The notes beneath the pieces are model-generated. The model worked only from the letters and a program-made list of their open reading frames with translations. It ran no database searches and was not told the origin of the DNA. A stretch of DNA of 21,392 bases from a virus, in the IMG/VR virus record IMGVR_UViG_3300031952_000179, positions 1 to 21,392 of that record. One strand, 5' to 3'. The translations under genes were made by a program, and so were the position numbers. This document shows, one piece after another, positions 6,439 through 13,435 of the stretch; positions within the stretch are counted from its first letter, which is position 1; the number at the start of each line of letters is the position of its first letter.

Positions 6439-6669
6439 TCACTTGGATCTATCATAAGCTAAACATTTTGGACATGAAACGAATTCAGGAATAAGTGTGT
6501 TTGGATCACTTATTCTTCTTCTATCCTCACTAGTTAAAGGTATACCACATACTAGTTCTTGACTACAGACAATTTTGATATGTGAATAACCATCATCCCA
6601 CATAGTTGGGTAGCCATCCATTACATTCATATCTAACCATCTTCTCCGACTTGGGTTAGCTACTATCAT
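6439..6669 (-). CDS. zinc-ribbon family protein, intact copy 2
   Basis: A 76-aa paralogue of the 5972 gene: MIVANP start, GYSHIKIVCSQELVCG, and the C-terminal FVSCPKCLAYDR. The central part is more diverged, with an RRRISDP segment. It overlaps the next gene's stop by 4 bp (ATGA). Confidence 0.65.
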   Translation of the reverse strand: MIVANPSRRRWLDMNVMDGYPTMWDDGYSHIKIVCSQELVCGIPLTSEDRRRISDPNTLIPEFVSCPKCLAYDRSK

Positions 6670-6869
6670 TTTTCCCAGCGATTTATTAACTGTTCAGCCA
6701 TATCTAAATTTTCTCTAACAGTCTCATCAAAGCAAAATGTATCAGTTTCCTTAAACATTCTTGCCACTTCACCATCCCAGGCGCTAGTGAATTTGTATTT
6801 CTGGTCCAGATTGCGCAGCTTCTTTACTGCTGTCTCACGTGCTATTGTTATTTCTCTTTTTCCAGCCAT
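6666..6869 (-). CDS. small hypothetical protein
   Basis: A 67-aa basic-then-acidic helical protein starting MAGKREITIARETAVKKLRN. Ends translationally coupled to zinc-ribbon copy 2. No domain recognised. Confidence 0.65.
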   Translation of the reverse strand: MAGKREITIARETAVKKLRNLDQKYKFTSAWDGEVARMFKETDTFCFDETVRENLDMAEQLINRWEK

Positions 6870-6891
6870 CTTATCTGTTTTTTTTATTACC

Positions 6892-6903
6892 TAAATATAA
6901 GTA
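6892..6903 (-). promoter_or_regulatory. promoter-like box TACTTATATTTA
   Basis: 22 bp upstream of the 67-aa gene; preceded on the minus strand by an A/T tract. Confidence 0.6.
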
Positions 6904-6936
6904 AAAATTTTTACAAAGACGCGAAAATCTTTCAAC

Positions 6937-7002
6937 TTAACGAATTTGTTTTAAGTTATCAAAAATTTCTTGAGAAGCCAAACTTTCTTTAACCTCCATC
7001 AT
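6937..7002 (-). CDS. possible 21-aa microORF
   Basis: Begins with two Met codons (MMEVKESLASQEIFDNLKQI) and overlaps the stop of the 51-aa membrane protein upstream. Coupling is the only support. Confidence 0.3.
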   Translation of the reverse strand: MMEVKESLASQEIFDNLKQIR

Positions 7003-7154
7003 ATATTATCTATTTCTGAGAAGAATGCTAAAACAAAACAGGCCCAAACTAATCCTGGTGAAAGGTGTCCTGTTTGATGTACTAGTAATACTAATACAGT
7101 TGCTCTGAAGAGCTGTCTTGTTATGGTTTGGATATATTCGCTAACTTTTTTCAT
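6999..7154 (-). CDS. 51-aa membrane protein
   Basis: Two hydrophobic stretches, about residues 18-27 (RATVLVLLVH) and 35-46 (LVWACFVLAFF), separated by a short polar hinge, suggest a small hairpin membrane protein. It starts MKKVSEYIQTITRQ and ends EIDNI. A promoter box is 23 bp upstream. Function unknown; holin-like size, but no evidence for that. Confidence 0.55.
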   Translation of the reverse strand: MKKVSEYIQTITRQLFRATVLVLLVHQTGHLSPGLVWACFVLAFFSEIDNI

Positions 7155-7177
7155 ACATAACCTATTTTATTTATTCT

Positions 7178-7189
7178 TAAATATACGTA
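7178..7189 (-). promoter_or_regulatory. promoter-like box TACGTATATTTA
   Basis: 23 bp upstream of the 51-aa membrane protein. The 150 bp further upstream (7190-7337) contain no ORF that I can support. Confidence 0.55.
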
Positions 7190-7337
7190 ATATTTTCAGA
7201 TTCGCCAAATTTATTCAAATAATCGCAGCTGTCTGTATATAAGACGCTTAACTATGTTAGGTAAGGCGAACACACACCATGAATTATACCCTGCCTACCT
7301 TTATTCCACCCTATACCTTTCTATAAGTCACATACCA

Positions 7338-7679
7338 TCAATCATCACCCAATATTCCGTCATCATAGATCGGGTTGGTCACCATCTCAGCCATCAGGAG
7401 ACATATATTTTGTCTGTCAGCTGATGTGGCTTTAAGGAAATAACAACTGTCAATATTTATAGGTTCATTCACCAGCTCCAGTTCTGGTAACATGTTCTCT
7501 ATTAGTCGGGTAAAACTGTATGTGTATTGTTTCTCATCTCCCGTTACTAGTCGGTAGGCCATACATATTCCAAATTTGTACTCATCATTATTAGTAATAC
7601 ACCTCTTATTGGTTCTGTATCCCTCACCCATGAATCGGGCTATGCGTCTATAGATTGCGGCTCTTTTTTTCTTTTCCAT
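7338..7679 (-). CDS. GICxA/FPEL family protein, copy 1
   Basis: A 113-aa member of a four-copy family in this window. Shared layout: an N-terminal helix with AxIYRxIA, then GICMAY, then LPELEL, then ADRQNICLLMAEM near the C-terminus. The closest relative is the gene at 8204 (KRAEIYRAVA, GICWAF, FPELDM, EDRIIMMLLLAEM). Probably a small all-helical domain; function unknown. Confidence 0.65.
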   Translation of the reverse strand: MEKKKRAAIYRRIARFMGEGYRTNKRCITNNDEYKFGICMAYRLVTGDEKQYTYSFTRLIENMLPELELVNEPINIDSCYFLKATSADRQNICLLMAEMVTNPIYDDGILGDD

Positions 7680-7685
7680 ATATTA

Positions 7686-7955
7686 TCATTTCCAAGGTAT
7701 TAATCCTAAACTATCAACCCACAACGTGTCAATTGTCCAACCATCTAACACATCTTGATTTTTACTCATATAGTCAGCTCTGATCCAGGCCGAGTTATGA
7801 AAGTCTTGGTTCTTTCTAAATGTCCAAAAACTAGTAATAGTTGTACTAACTTTTGGAGACACATAACAAATCTTATACACATGTTGATATGTTGCATCTT
7901 TGGCGCAACCAAACATGGTTAAGGCTAAAACTGCTATTAACATTACTTTTTTCAT
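7686..7955 (-). CDS. putative lipoprotein
   Basis: An 89-aa protein with the signal peptide MKKVMLIAVLALTMF and lipobox TMFGC (Cys17), so it is expected to be lipid-anchored after signal peptidase II cleavage. The mature part is beta-like with several Trp. No family recognised. Exposure at the periplasmic or outer surface is plausible. Promoter box 19 bp upstream. Confidence 0.7.
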   Translation of the reverse strand: MKKVMLIAVLALTMFGCAKDATYQHVYKICYVSPKVSTTITSFWTFRKNQDFHNSAWIRADYMSKNQDVLDGWTIDTLWVDSLGLIPWK

Positions 7956-7974
7956 AACTTATTTATTTTATTCT

Positions 7975-7986
7975 TAAATATACTGA
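7975..7986 (-). promoter_or_regulatory. promoter-like box TCAGTATATTTA
   Basis: 19 bp upstream of the lipoprotein; the least conserved first half among the copies. Confidence 0.45.
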
Positions 7987-7987
7987 A

Positions 7988-8217
7988 TTATTTTATATGA
8001 GCCAAGCGATACAATCCTACACATCTAGGACATGTTACAGTTGCCTATATAGTAACTTTCCCCCATCTAACCTCAATAACCCCCTTCCCTCAACTCAACA
8101 TATAATAGTATTTTTAGCACCTGATTCTCTAATATGGATAACCTTATCATCATTCCATAACGAAAATGGATAATAATTACCCTGTTTTATTCTTGGTGGT
8201 GGACTATTTACTATCAT
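7988..8217 (-). pseudogene. zinc-ribbon family, degraded copy
   Basis: Starts MIVNSPPPRIKQGNYYPF and continues WNDDKVIHIRESGAKNTIIC, matching the family, then hits an in-frame TGA where the family has CG (TGT-TGA in place of TGT-GGA). A further frame change is needed before the ending VTCPRCVGLYRLAH. Two separate lesions indicate a decaying gene rather than a sequencing slip. Confidence 0.65.
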
Positions 8218-8500
8218 TCATTTCAGCTAGGAGTAACATCATTATAATTCTATCTTCCTTATCACAGTTTAAATATGAACTAACATATTTATCATGTCTC
8301 ATCGTATATTCTTTCAGATTATACATGTCTAGTTCTGGAAATAGTTCTATTGACGCGTCTGAAAATACTATCCCTGGATGATATGGGTCTACATATGTTT
8401 GTATTTTATACTGACTAAATGCCCAACATATACCCATGTATCCTTCTTCATCTATGATTTCAGCTACTGCTCTGTAGATTTCGGCTCTTTTTCTTTTCAT
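8204..8500 (-). CDS. GICxA/FPEL family protein, copy 2
   Basis: A 98-aa paralogue of the 7338 gene, with KRAEIYRAVAEII, YMGICWAFSQ, ELFPELDMYNL and EDRIIMMLLLAEM. Its end overlaps the start of the degraded zinc-ribbon copy by 14 bp, and its start overlaps the next gene's stop (4 bp). Confidence 0.65.
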   Translation of the reverse strand: MKRKRAEIYRAVAEIIDEEGYMGICWAFSQYKIQTYVDPYHPGIVFSDASIELFPELDMYNLKEYTMRHDKYVSSYLNCDKEDRIIMMLLLAEMNDSK

Positions 8501-8682
8501 ATCTTTGTGTAATGTATTAGTTGTTGGTATGTTGGGTATGTTAGATCATTAATACTATAACTAAGATAATTGCAATCACACCATACTATAAATTCTTTCA
8601 TATTACTGTCTTTCCACTCTAACAGAGCATAGTATTCATTAGCGTCAACTTCTATTCCTGATCTTAATTTCTTTTTATTCAT
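8497..8682 (-). CDS. small hypothetical protein
   Basis: A 61-aa protein with VDANEYYALLEWKD and a CDC pair (VWCDCNYLSY). Coupled by a 4-bp overlap to the downstream paralogue. The promoter box sits 4 bp before its ATG. Not recognised. Confidence 0.65.
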   Translation of the reverse strand: MNKKKLRSGIEVDANEYYALLEWKDSNMKEFIVWCDCNYLSYSINDLTYPTYQQLIHYTKI

Positions 8683-8686
8683 ACTT

Positions 8687-8698
8687 TAAATATAAGTA
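8687..8698 (-). promoter_or_regulatory. promoter-like box, 4 bp from ATG
   Basis: TACTTATATTTA directly before the ATG at 8682; preceded by a long A/T tract. Confidence 0.6.
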
Positions 8699-8720
8699 AA
8701 AAATTTTAATAAGAAAAATA

Positions 8721-8873
8721 TTATTTATTTGAATAAGATGGTAATATGCCATTTTTGAGTACAATATAAATAGTAACACAGGGGATAATATTAATACAAT
8801 ATCTCTTATTGTATGGAGAATAATGTATACCCATCCAAAATGATTGAAATCTAAATAATAATCCTATTTTCAT
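8721..8873 (-). CDS. 50-aa conserved-type phage protein
   Basis: Contains SFWMGIHYSPYNKRYCINII, a pattern I associate with short proteins common in tailed phages (SFWIG.HYSP.NKRWCIN.IPC), followed by a hydrophobic end. Its ATG overlaps the stop of the upstream gene (ATGA), which fixes the start. Function unknown; perhaps membrane associated. Confidence 0.7.
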   Translation of the reverse strand: MKIGLLFRFQSFWMGIHYSPYNKRYCINIIPCVTIYIVLKNGILPSYSNK

Positions 8874-9259
8874 CCGAAAATTATATCTTCAAAAAAGACA
8901 GTTTGTATAAGTACATCAGCTGTGATTACATCATCTGTTCCTCCTATCATATCTGCTAAATGTTGTTCAGGCATCTTTGATACTCGTTCATGAACATCCT
9001 TGATAGTTATGGTTCTTGTATATTCACCCTCTTCATCATCAACCATAGTTAATCCATATCCCATTCTTAGTCGTTCCATAGCTATATCTTCATAACAAGG
9101 ATGTTCTTGTCCTTTTTTAGCTAGGCTTTCTTTAACCACACTATAATGGTTATCATTAATTTCTAACATTAACCCATAACCCATCATATAACCTGTACCT
9201 ACAGCGTTACATAGCGCATTATAAAACATATCTTCGCTTTCTTCATTATTTAATGTCAT
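8870..9259 (-). CDS. conserved phage protein of unknown function
   Basis: A 129-aa protein with glycine-rich helices YNALCNAVGTGYMMGYGLML, the segment CYEDIAMERLRMGYGLTMVD, and the ending VLIQTVFFEDIIFG. I recognise this layout as a recurrent phage family of unknown function. It is coupled to both neighbours by 4-bp overlaps, forming the unit 9603-8721. Confidence 0.7.
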   Translation of the reverse strand: MTLNNEESEDMFYNALCNAVGTGYMMGYGLMLEINDNHYSVVKESLAKKGQEHPCYEDIAMERLRMGYGLTMVDDEEGEYTRTITIKDVHERVSKMPEQHLADMIGGTDDVITADVLIQTVFFEDIIFG

Positions 9260-9603
9260 AGTGCTTTATTTATGTAGATCAGGTCAAGAATCATTCCTAT
9301 TTCTTCAAATGAAAATCTTTTCTCATCATTAAGAGAGGTAAGATCTATTCCTAATTTTTTTCTAAAATGTCCATTAATTTGTTTCAACCATTTAGGAGCA
9401 TTAGGTTGTTCATTAGGCATATAACCATCCATTACCCCTTCTAGGGACATATCAATTTTAAGTTTGGTTTTAGGAATAAGTACTTTACAAGCTACTCCTA
9501 AACAACAATACCCATGTTCGCTTTGGAGTACAAATGTACCTTGTTTGTATTCTCCGCTATAAAGAACATTGATCCACTTATGTAGTTGTTTTTTATTATT
9601 CAT
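9256..9603 (-). CDS. conserved phage protein (CCLGVACKV type)
   Basis: A 115-aa protein with EHGYCCLGVACKVLIP and a C-terminal SLNDEKRFSFEEIGMILDLI. This combination (a CCLGV core followed by a LNDxxxxSFxxIAxxI helix) is common in phage proteins of unknown function. Adjacent cysteines could hold a metal or a disulphide. First gene of a coupled three-gene unit. Confidence 0.7.
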   Translation of the reverse strand: MNNKKQLHKWINVLYSGEYKQGTFVLQSEHGYCCLGVACKVLIPKTKLKIDMSLEGVMDGYMPNEQPNAPKWLKQINGHFRKKLGIDLTSLNDEKRFSFEEIGMILDLIYINKAL

Positions 9604-9609
9604 ATCGTT

Positions 9610-9705
9610 TTAGTTTAAACAAATTATCCAAAAATGTAAAGCGTCAGTACCCCAAACTGTTGACGATACTACTGTAAATGGATTAGGATTAACAAATGTA
9701 TTCAT
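9610..9705 (-). CDS. possible 31-aa microprotein
   Basis: MNTFVNPNPFTVVSSTVWGT and a hydrophobic end (LHFWIICLN). Fills the gap between two genes and overlaps the upstream one by 17 bp. Weak but consistent with the gene packing here. Confidence 0.35.
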   Translation of the reverse strand: MNTFVNPNPFTVVSSTVWGTDALHFWIICLN

Positions 9706-10150
9706 TTATTAGTTGTTTTAGTTTTGGACTATGTTTTTTATTCCAGGTGCTATTCCAGTCTCCTTTTTCAAGTGCCGCTCTTAACATTTCTGGTTTATAA
9801 TAACCTTGTTCCATTGTATGAAATTCCATCTCGTCATAGTTTTTCCCATCAAATATATGTCCTTTTAGACTAATCATAAAATGAGTAGCTGATAAATTAT
9901 GAGCATCATATTCTTTACCCTTCACAACATTTAGGTAATTTTTGATTTTACTCTTGATAGTCTTATTATTACTAAGTACTAATATTTTTGGTTTATACCC
10001 TAATTCAACAAGACGTTTATAACAATAGTAAGTAAATATCCCACACCCACCTCTGTTAATAGTTGGATAACACTTAGCTATTTTAGGTATGAGTCGTTTT
10101 TCTATTTGTTCTAAGATAGGTAACGGTTTACTTTTCTTAACAAAAATCAT
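9689..10150 (-). CDS. cysteine-peptidase/transglutaminase-like protein
   Basis: A 153-aa protein. NRGGCGIFTYYCYKRLVELGY (Cys36 at the start of a helix), THFMISLKGHIFDG (His90, Asp101) gives the Cys-His-Asp order and spacing of papain-like/transglutaminase-fold enzymes. These cleave peptide or isopeptide bonds or transfer acyl groups. The target may be host or phage protein; unknown. No signal peptide, so cytoplasmic. The call depends on the motif order alone. Confidence 0.5.
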   Translation of the reverse strand: MIFVKKSKPLPILEQIEKRLIPKIAKCYPTINRGGCGIFTYYCYKRLVELGYKPKILVLSNNKTIKSKIKNYLNVVKGKEYDAHNLSATHFMISLKGHIFDGKNYDEMEFHTMEQGYYKPEMLRAALEKGDWNSTWNKKHSPKLKQLINEYIC

Positions 10151-10168
10151 AACCTTAATTTTTTTTCT

Positions 10169-10180
10169 TAAATATAAGTA
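10169..10180 (-). promoter_or_regulatory. promoter-like box TACTTATATTTA
   Basis: 18 bp upstream of the cysteine-peptidase-like gene; overlaps the tail of the upstream intergenic tract. Confidence 0.6.
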
Positions 10181-10187
10181 AGAATTT

Positions 10188-10469
10188 TTACTCTTCCATA
10201 CAAGCTAATAATAATAAAGCTATCATACGATCTTCATTTGCTTTTCTGACTGACATTATATTTCTACTCTGTCCTCTTTTTTTCTTTACTTCATAAATGA
10301 ACCAAGCAATACACAAACCCTCCTCAGCACCCCATTCAGGATCAAATAAATCTTGAAATTTGTCTCTCATATCTCCATAAGGTAAAAAATAACATAGAAA
10401 CCAATGTTTGTGTTCAATATGATTTGCTATCCTTTCAGCTAGCTCTAAGTATGTTTCTTTGTTGTTCAT
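10188..10469 (-). CDS. GICxA/FPEL family protein, diverged copy 3
   Basis: A 93-aa protein related to the 7338 and 8204 genes by an N-terminal helix ending in a large hydrophobic patch, GLCIAWFIYE in place of GICxA, and the ending NEDRMIALLLLACME. The FPEL segment is replaced. Overlaps the upstream zinc-ribbon gene by 35 bp. Confidence 0.6.
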   Translation of the reverse strand: MNNKETYLELAERIANHIEHKHWFLCYFLPYGDMRDKFQDLFDPEWGAEEGLCIAWFIYEVKKKRGQSRNIMSVRKANEDRMIALLLLACMEE

Positions 10470-10818
10470 ATCTTATTAGTAGTTGTATGATTGATAATTC
10501 TTCTTCACCTCTCCCCCATCTTCCATCAATGTGTGGTTCCCATCCTTTATCTATTAACCATTTATTAAATCGCATTATGGTTGAGAAACATAAACTCCTG
10601 ATAAGTTTGGCTTTATCCTCTTCATCACTAACTTCAGTCACTATCAGAAGAGATATATCTAGAATAGATTCATTACTCTTACTTATGACATCATCCAGTT
10701 CCTCAGGCATATCCTCATAGTCACAATGATTACCACATTCAGGACATATTCCTATATCTGAACTGTCGCTATCTCCATTCCCTTTTGGTGGCGCTCCACA
10801 GCAGTTACTAATATACAT
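10435..10818 (-). CDS. zinc-ribbon N-terminal phage protein
   Basis: A 127-aa protein whose first 32 residues carry SNCCGAPP (Cys6, Cys7) and GICPECGNHC (Cys25, Cys28, Cys32), a four-cysteine zinc ribbon of the kind often placed at the start of phage proteins. The rest is helical, with WLIDKGWEPHIDGRWGR. Function unknown; nucleic-acid or protein binding is plausible. Confidence 0.65.
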   Translation of the reverse strand: MYISNCCGAPPKGNGDSDSSDIGICPECGNHCDYEDMPEELDDVISKSNESILDISLLIVTEVSDEEDKAKLIRSLCFSTIMRFNKWLIDKGWEPHIDGRWGRGEEELSIIQLLIRYEQQRNILRAS

Positions 10819-11215
10819 ATTCGTTTGTAAGTTTATCTATCAAAGCATTCATTTCTTCACCACCCCCTATACTTGCTAAAGTTATTTTAGCTTGAATATT
10901 ACTTCTCTCCTTCCATGGTATCGTTATTCTGTCTGTATTAATAGATATCCTACCTTTATAATTTACATTAATAATTGTATTATCATTAAACTTTTTTTGA
11001 TTTCTAAAACGTTTCTCAGCTACTGCTTCAAGATCTTCCAACTTCTTATTAGCTAATGATATGGCTTTTTCAAGTTCATCTACTTTAGCGTTATGTGTTT
11101 TAATATAAGCTTTATCACTGTTACTAACAGGATTATTATCTCTTAATTTATTCTCAATTTTTTGAACAGTAGTACCTACTATTGCTTCAATTTCAAATGC
11201 TCTTAGTTTTGCCAT
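10808..11215 (-). CDS. coiled-coil hypothetical protein
   Basis: A 135-aa protein. Residues about 45-75 (KVDELEKAISLANKKLEDLE) show heptad spacing of Leu/Ile/Ala, a coiled coil likely to give oligomers. A beta-rich C-terminal part follows. It overlaps the downstream zinc-ribbon gene by 11 bp. No enzyme motif. Confidence 0.65.
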   Translation of the reverse strand: MAKLRAFEIEAIVGTTVQKIENKLRDNNPVSNSDKAYIKTHNAKVDELEKAISLANKKLEDLEAVAEKRFRNQKKFNDNTIINVNYKGRISINTDRITIPWKERSNIQAKITLASIGGGEEMNALIDKLTNEYVY

Positions 11216-11223
11216 GGTTATTA

Positions 11224-11406
11224 TTATTTAGTTTTTCGTTCGTAAACAGCTGATAATTCTAGGTAATATTCGTAATAGGGAATATAGTCATCAAGGTGAT
11301 TTACCTGTTTCTGGTAGGCAGCATGTTCTGTTTTAGCGAATTTTTCAAATTCAGCTTCAGACATAAGTTGTTTCCTGATTTTTTCTTTATCCCACCTATT
11401 AGTCAT
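11224..11406 (-). CDS. small hypothetical protein
   Basis: A 60-aa helical, charged protein starting MTNRWDKEKIRKQLMSEAEF. It ends 8 bp before the coiled-coil gene. Not recognised. Confidence 0.65.
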   Translation of the reverse strand: MTNRWDKEKIRKQLMSEAEFEKFAKTEHAAYQKQVNHLDDYIPYYEYYLELSAVYERKTK

Positions 11407-11479
11407 TAATAGTATGTTTTATTACATTTACAACTACTATCCCTACTAGGGTTGCTATTGTTATTATTGCTGTTATCAT
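11399..11479 (-). CDS. 26-aa membrane microprotein
   Basis: MITAIITIATLVGIVVVNVI then KHTIND: a single membrane span with a polar tail. Overlaps the next gene's start by 8 bp, typical of the coupled small genes in this region. Confidence 0.45.
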   Translation of the reverse strand: MITAIITIATLVGIVVVNVIKHTIND

Positions 11480-11489
11480 GTTTATGTTT

Positions 11490-11645
11490 TTAGATTTGTA
11501 TTAAGCTGATCAGTTCTTCACCTGTTCCTTTACCATTCTTGGTGATTTCATAGTTTGGGTCCATTCCTGATAATATAACATCATCAATAAGTTCTTCAAT
11601 GCTTCGAAATGACTTGTCGTAATATGAACATTTTAAACTATACAT
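11490..11645 (-). CDS. 51-aa hypothetical protein
   Basis: MYSLKCSYYDKSFRSIEELI followed by an acidic helix and EITKNGKGTGEELISL. It has its own promoter box (22 bp) and AAGGTT before the ATG, which supports it strongly. Possibly a compact alpha/beta domain; not recognised. Confidence 0.65.
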   Translation of the reverse strand: MYSLKCSYYDKSFRSIEELIDDVILSGMDPNYEITKNGKGTGEELISLIQI

Positions 11646-11667
11646 AACCTTTATTTTATTATTACCT

Positions 11668-11679
11668 TAAATATAAGTT
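11668..11679 (-). promoter_or_regulatory. promoter-like box AACTTATATTTA
   Basis: 22 bp upstream of the 51-aa gene; overlaps the last codons of the frameshifted zinc-ribbon gene. Confidence 0.55.
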
Positions 11680-11913
11680 AAAATTTTTGAAAGGCCAAAT
11701 AAATTCTTTGACATTTTAAACATGTTATATTTCTACCTTCATTATTTATATCACCCCATACCCAAACATCATCACATAAAAAGGTTTAGTAGATTCACAA
11801 ATCCCTATATGACTAACACCTGTAGTTTGGTGTGAAGGAAATAATAAATTTATTCTATCCTTATTAAGGTATGTCCCATAAGGTAACCTAAATCCTGGTT
11901 TAGCTACGTTCAT
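11678..11913 (-). pseudogene. zinc-ribbon family, single-frameshift copy
   Basis: Starts MNVAKPGFRLPYGTYL and continues VSHIGICESTKPF; a -1 change of frame at a run of five T bases then restores LCDDVWVWGDIN and the family ending ITCLKCQRIYLAF. Only one lesion separates it from a full-length member (about 78 aa). Without the shift the first frame stops at 55 aa. Confidence 0.6.
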
Positions 11914-12226
11914 ATTTCGTTATTTCAAGAACAATGTTTGAACCTGTTTTTGGGTCTATTACTTTAGCCTCAATAGTAAAATTATTATTATCTATAAGAC
12001 GTGCTAAAGTTTTATTTATGGTTAATTCTTTAACCTCATTCGTTCGTCCTGTCTGAGTCCATACTGAAACCCTTATAGTACCTAAATCACTTTCAATAGT
12101 TTTATAATGATGGGTATTTATTATATTATCATTATTTATGAAAGGTAAGATATGATTAGTTGTCTTAAGGAGACTTGTTAGGTGCTCAGGCTCGAATTGC
12201 TTTATATGCCAAAATTTATCCATCAT
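11900..12226 (-). CDS. hypothetical protein
   Basis: A 108-aa protein with a helical first half (FEPEHLTSLLKTTNHILPF) and a beta-rich second half (GTIRVSVWTQTGRTNEV). No family recognised. Overlaps the upstream gene by 4 bp and the downstream zinc-ribbon copy by 14 bp. Confidence 0.65.
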   Translation of the reverse strand: MMDKFWHIKQFEPEHLTSLLKTTNHILPFINNDNIINTHHYKTIESDLGTIRVSVWTQTGRTNEVKELTINKTLARLIDNNNFTIEAKVIDPKTGSNIVLEITKYERS

Positions 12227-12543
12227 TTAGCGAAGAAATCATTAAGAGTTTTTTCAATAGTATCTCCAATATTATTCATGTGTAACACCAAATCTTCAAG
12301 AATGATTTCATTTCCACTCTTTACTCCAAATTCAGCACTATCGAAATCAACAGTTTCATCTGTTTCCATCCTTTCAATAGCCTCCTTTAGTTCATCCTTT
12401 AACTCTTCTATTTTTTCTTCAGGTATGAATATTTCTTCATTCTCAATACTGTTAAGTATTAGAAGAACATCTTCTTTACTGAATATGGTAGGAAAACATG
12501 TTTCTGTCTCTGAAATGATTTGAGCTAATGGTTTCTTTATCAT
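12223..12543 (-). CDS. phage helical protein (FSKEDVLLIL type)
   Basis: A 106-aa protein from the start MIKKPLAQIISETETCFPTI. An upstream Met at 12645 is in frame, but the extra 34 residues are unlike the rest and contain a poly-A derived KKK tract, so the shorter start is preferred. FSKEDVLLILNSIE and a long acidic coiled-coil-like segment recall a widespread small phage family with an FTKEDV core of unknown function. Confidence 0.6.
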   Translation of the reverse strand: MIKKPLAQIISETETCFPTIFSKEDVLLILNSIENEEIFIPEEKIEELKDELKEAIERMETDETVDFDSAEFGVKSGNEIILEDLVLHMNNIGDTIEKTLNDFFAK

Positions 12544-12711
12544 GAGTATTATTGTTTTTTTTTTAAAGAAATAGCCAAATACAGAACTCACTTTCAACCT
12601 ATCCCTTTCAGGTATAAGAGTTTTTGGCGTGACTAGTTTACACAATGTAACTAAGCAGGTAAACTGTTTTGGTCTATTATTTAATCTTCGTCCTATTTTT
12701 AAAATAAATAG

Positions 12712-12783
12712 ATGGGGTGAGTTTAGTCCTCAAATTGGCTAAAGTAACTTTATTATATGGCGTCGCATAATTATCCACCCCAT
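12712..12783. repeat. 72-nt structured noncoding element
   Basis: Perfect 8-bp outer arms ATGGGGTG / CACCCCAT enclose two inner hairpins (TTTAG / CTAAA with a 12-nt loop, and TATG / CATA with a 6-nt loop), giving a three-way junction on either strand. It is tRNA-sized but lacks a T-loop and a clear anticodon arm. The surrounding 12645-12819 segment carries no supportable gene. Confidence 0.4.
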
Positions 12784-12819
12784 ACTAAGCTCTCACGCTA
12801 CATGACATCACCCTACTAT

Positions 12820-13107
12820 TTAATCTTCATTATCATCTTCTAACATATCCATATCTGCATCCTCATCCTCATCTTCATTATCATCTTCTAACATATCCAT
12901 ATCTGCATCCTCATCCTCATCTTCACAAACCTCCATCAATGTAACTAATAAATTATTGTAGTCACCACTCATACATTTATCCGTAACAGTTTTAATTTCT
13001 TCTGACGTCCATTTTTCACGACGCGCTTGCTTCTGAAAAGCACCCATGAGTGAAAACGCGTTTCCATCTAAACCTACTAATGTTAATTTAACTTTTTTAC
13101 CTTCCAT
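12820..13107 (-). CDS. phage protein with duplicated acidic tail
   Basis: A 95-aa protein. The first 60 residues (VKLTLVGLDGNAFSLMGAFQ, then WTSEEIKTVTDKCMSGDYN) look like a compact conserved phage domain of unknown function. The tail is two copies of DEDADMDMLEDDNEDE made by a perfect 48-bp tandem duplication. Strongly acidic tails can mimic DNA or contact basic proteins; that is inference. Promoter box 17 bp upstream. Confidence 0.7.
   Translation of the reverse strand: MEGKKVKLTLVGLDGNAFSLMGAFQKQARREKWTSEEIKTVTDKCMSGDYNNLLVTLMEVCEDEDEDADMDMLEDDNEDEDEDADMDMLEDDNED
12824..12919. repeat. perfect 48-bp tandem duplication
   Basis: Two identical, in-frame 48-bp units (12824-12871 and 12872-12919) followed by the first 6 bases of a third. 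They encode the acidic tail of the overlapping gene. Identity indicates a recent duplication or active copy-number variation. Confidence 0.9.
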
Positions 13108-13124
13108 AACCTTAATTTTTTTCT

Positions 13125-13136
13125 TAAATATAAGTA
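13125..13136 (-). promoter_or_regulatory. promoter-like box TACTTATATTTA
   Basis: 17 bp upstream of the acidic-tail gene. Confidence 0.6.
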
Positions 13137-13144
13137 AGAAATTT

Positions 13145-13435
13145 TTAAAAACCTAATTCTCGTTTAGCGCTGATAGATATGTTTTTGTCAAGGGTCCCTA
13201 TATGAAAATTATGTGTTTTATCATTATCTAGAATTGAATATTCTTCCCAATCATATATAGTAAAGGAATCACCTCCGTCAGTTTCACAAATAAATTCAAC
13301 ATTTACTTTATCTGAACCATCATTCTCATAATATTGAGGTTCACCTAGTTTATCTATCAGTTCATTAACAGTTGTCTTAATAATAACATCATGAAAACTT
13401 GTACCGTTTGATTCCTTTTTAGATAGTTTAGCCAT
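13145..13435 (-). CDS. hypothetical beta-rich protein
   Basis: A 96-aa protein: DVIIKTTVNELIDKLGEPQY, then VEFICETDGGDSFTIYDWEE. The motif of a short helix with LGxP followed by beta strands resembles small single-domain phage proteins, but no name can be given. Starts 8 bp inside the upstream gene. Confidence 0.65.
   Translation of the reverse strand: MAKLSKKESNGTSFHDVIIKTTVNELIDKLGEPQYYENDGSDKVNVEFICETDGGDSFTIYDWEEYSILDNDKTHNFHIGTLDKNISISAKRELGF

Noticed and set aside
12544-12645. 34-residue N-terminal extension of the 12223 gene
   Set aside because: The extension contains a long A-run product and is unlike the conserved core; the internal ATG at 12543 gives the usual family start.
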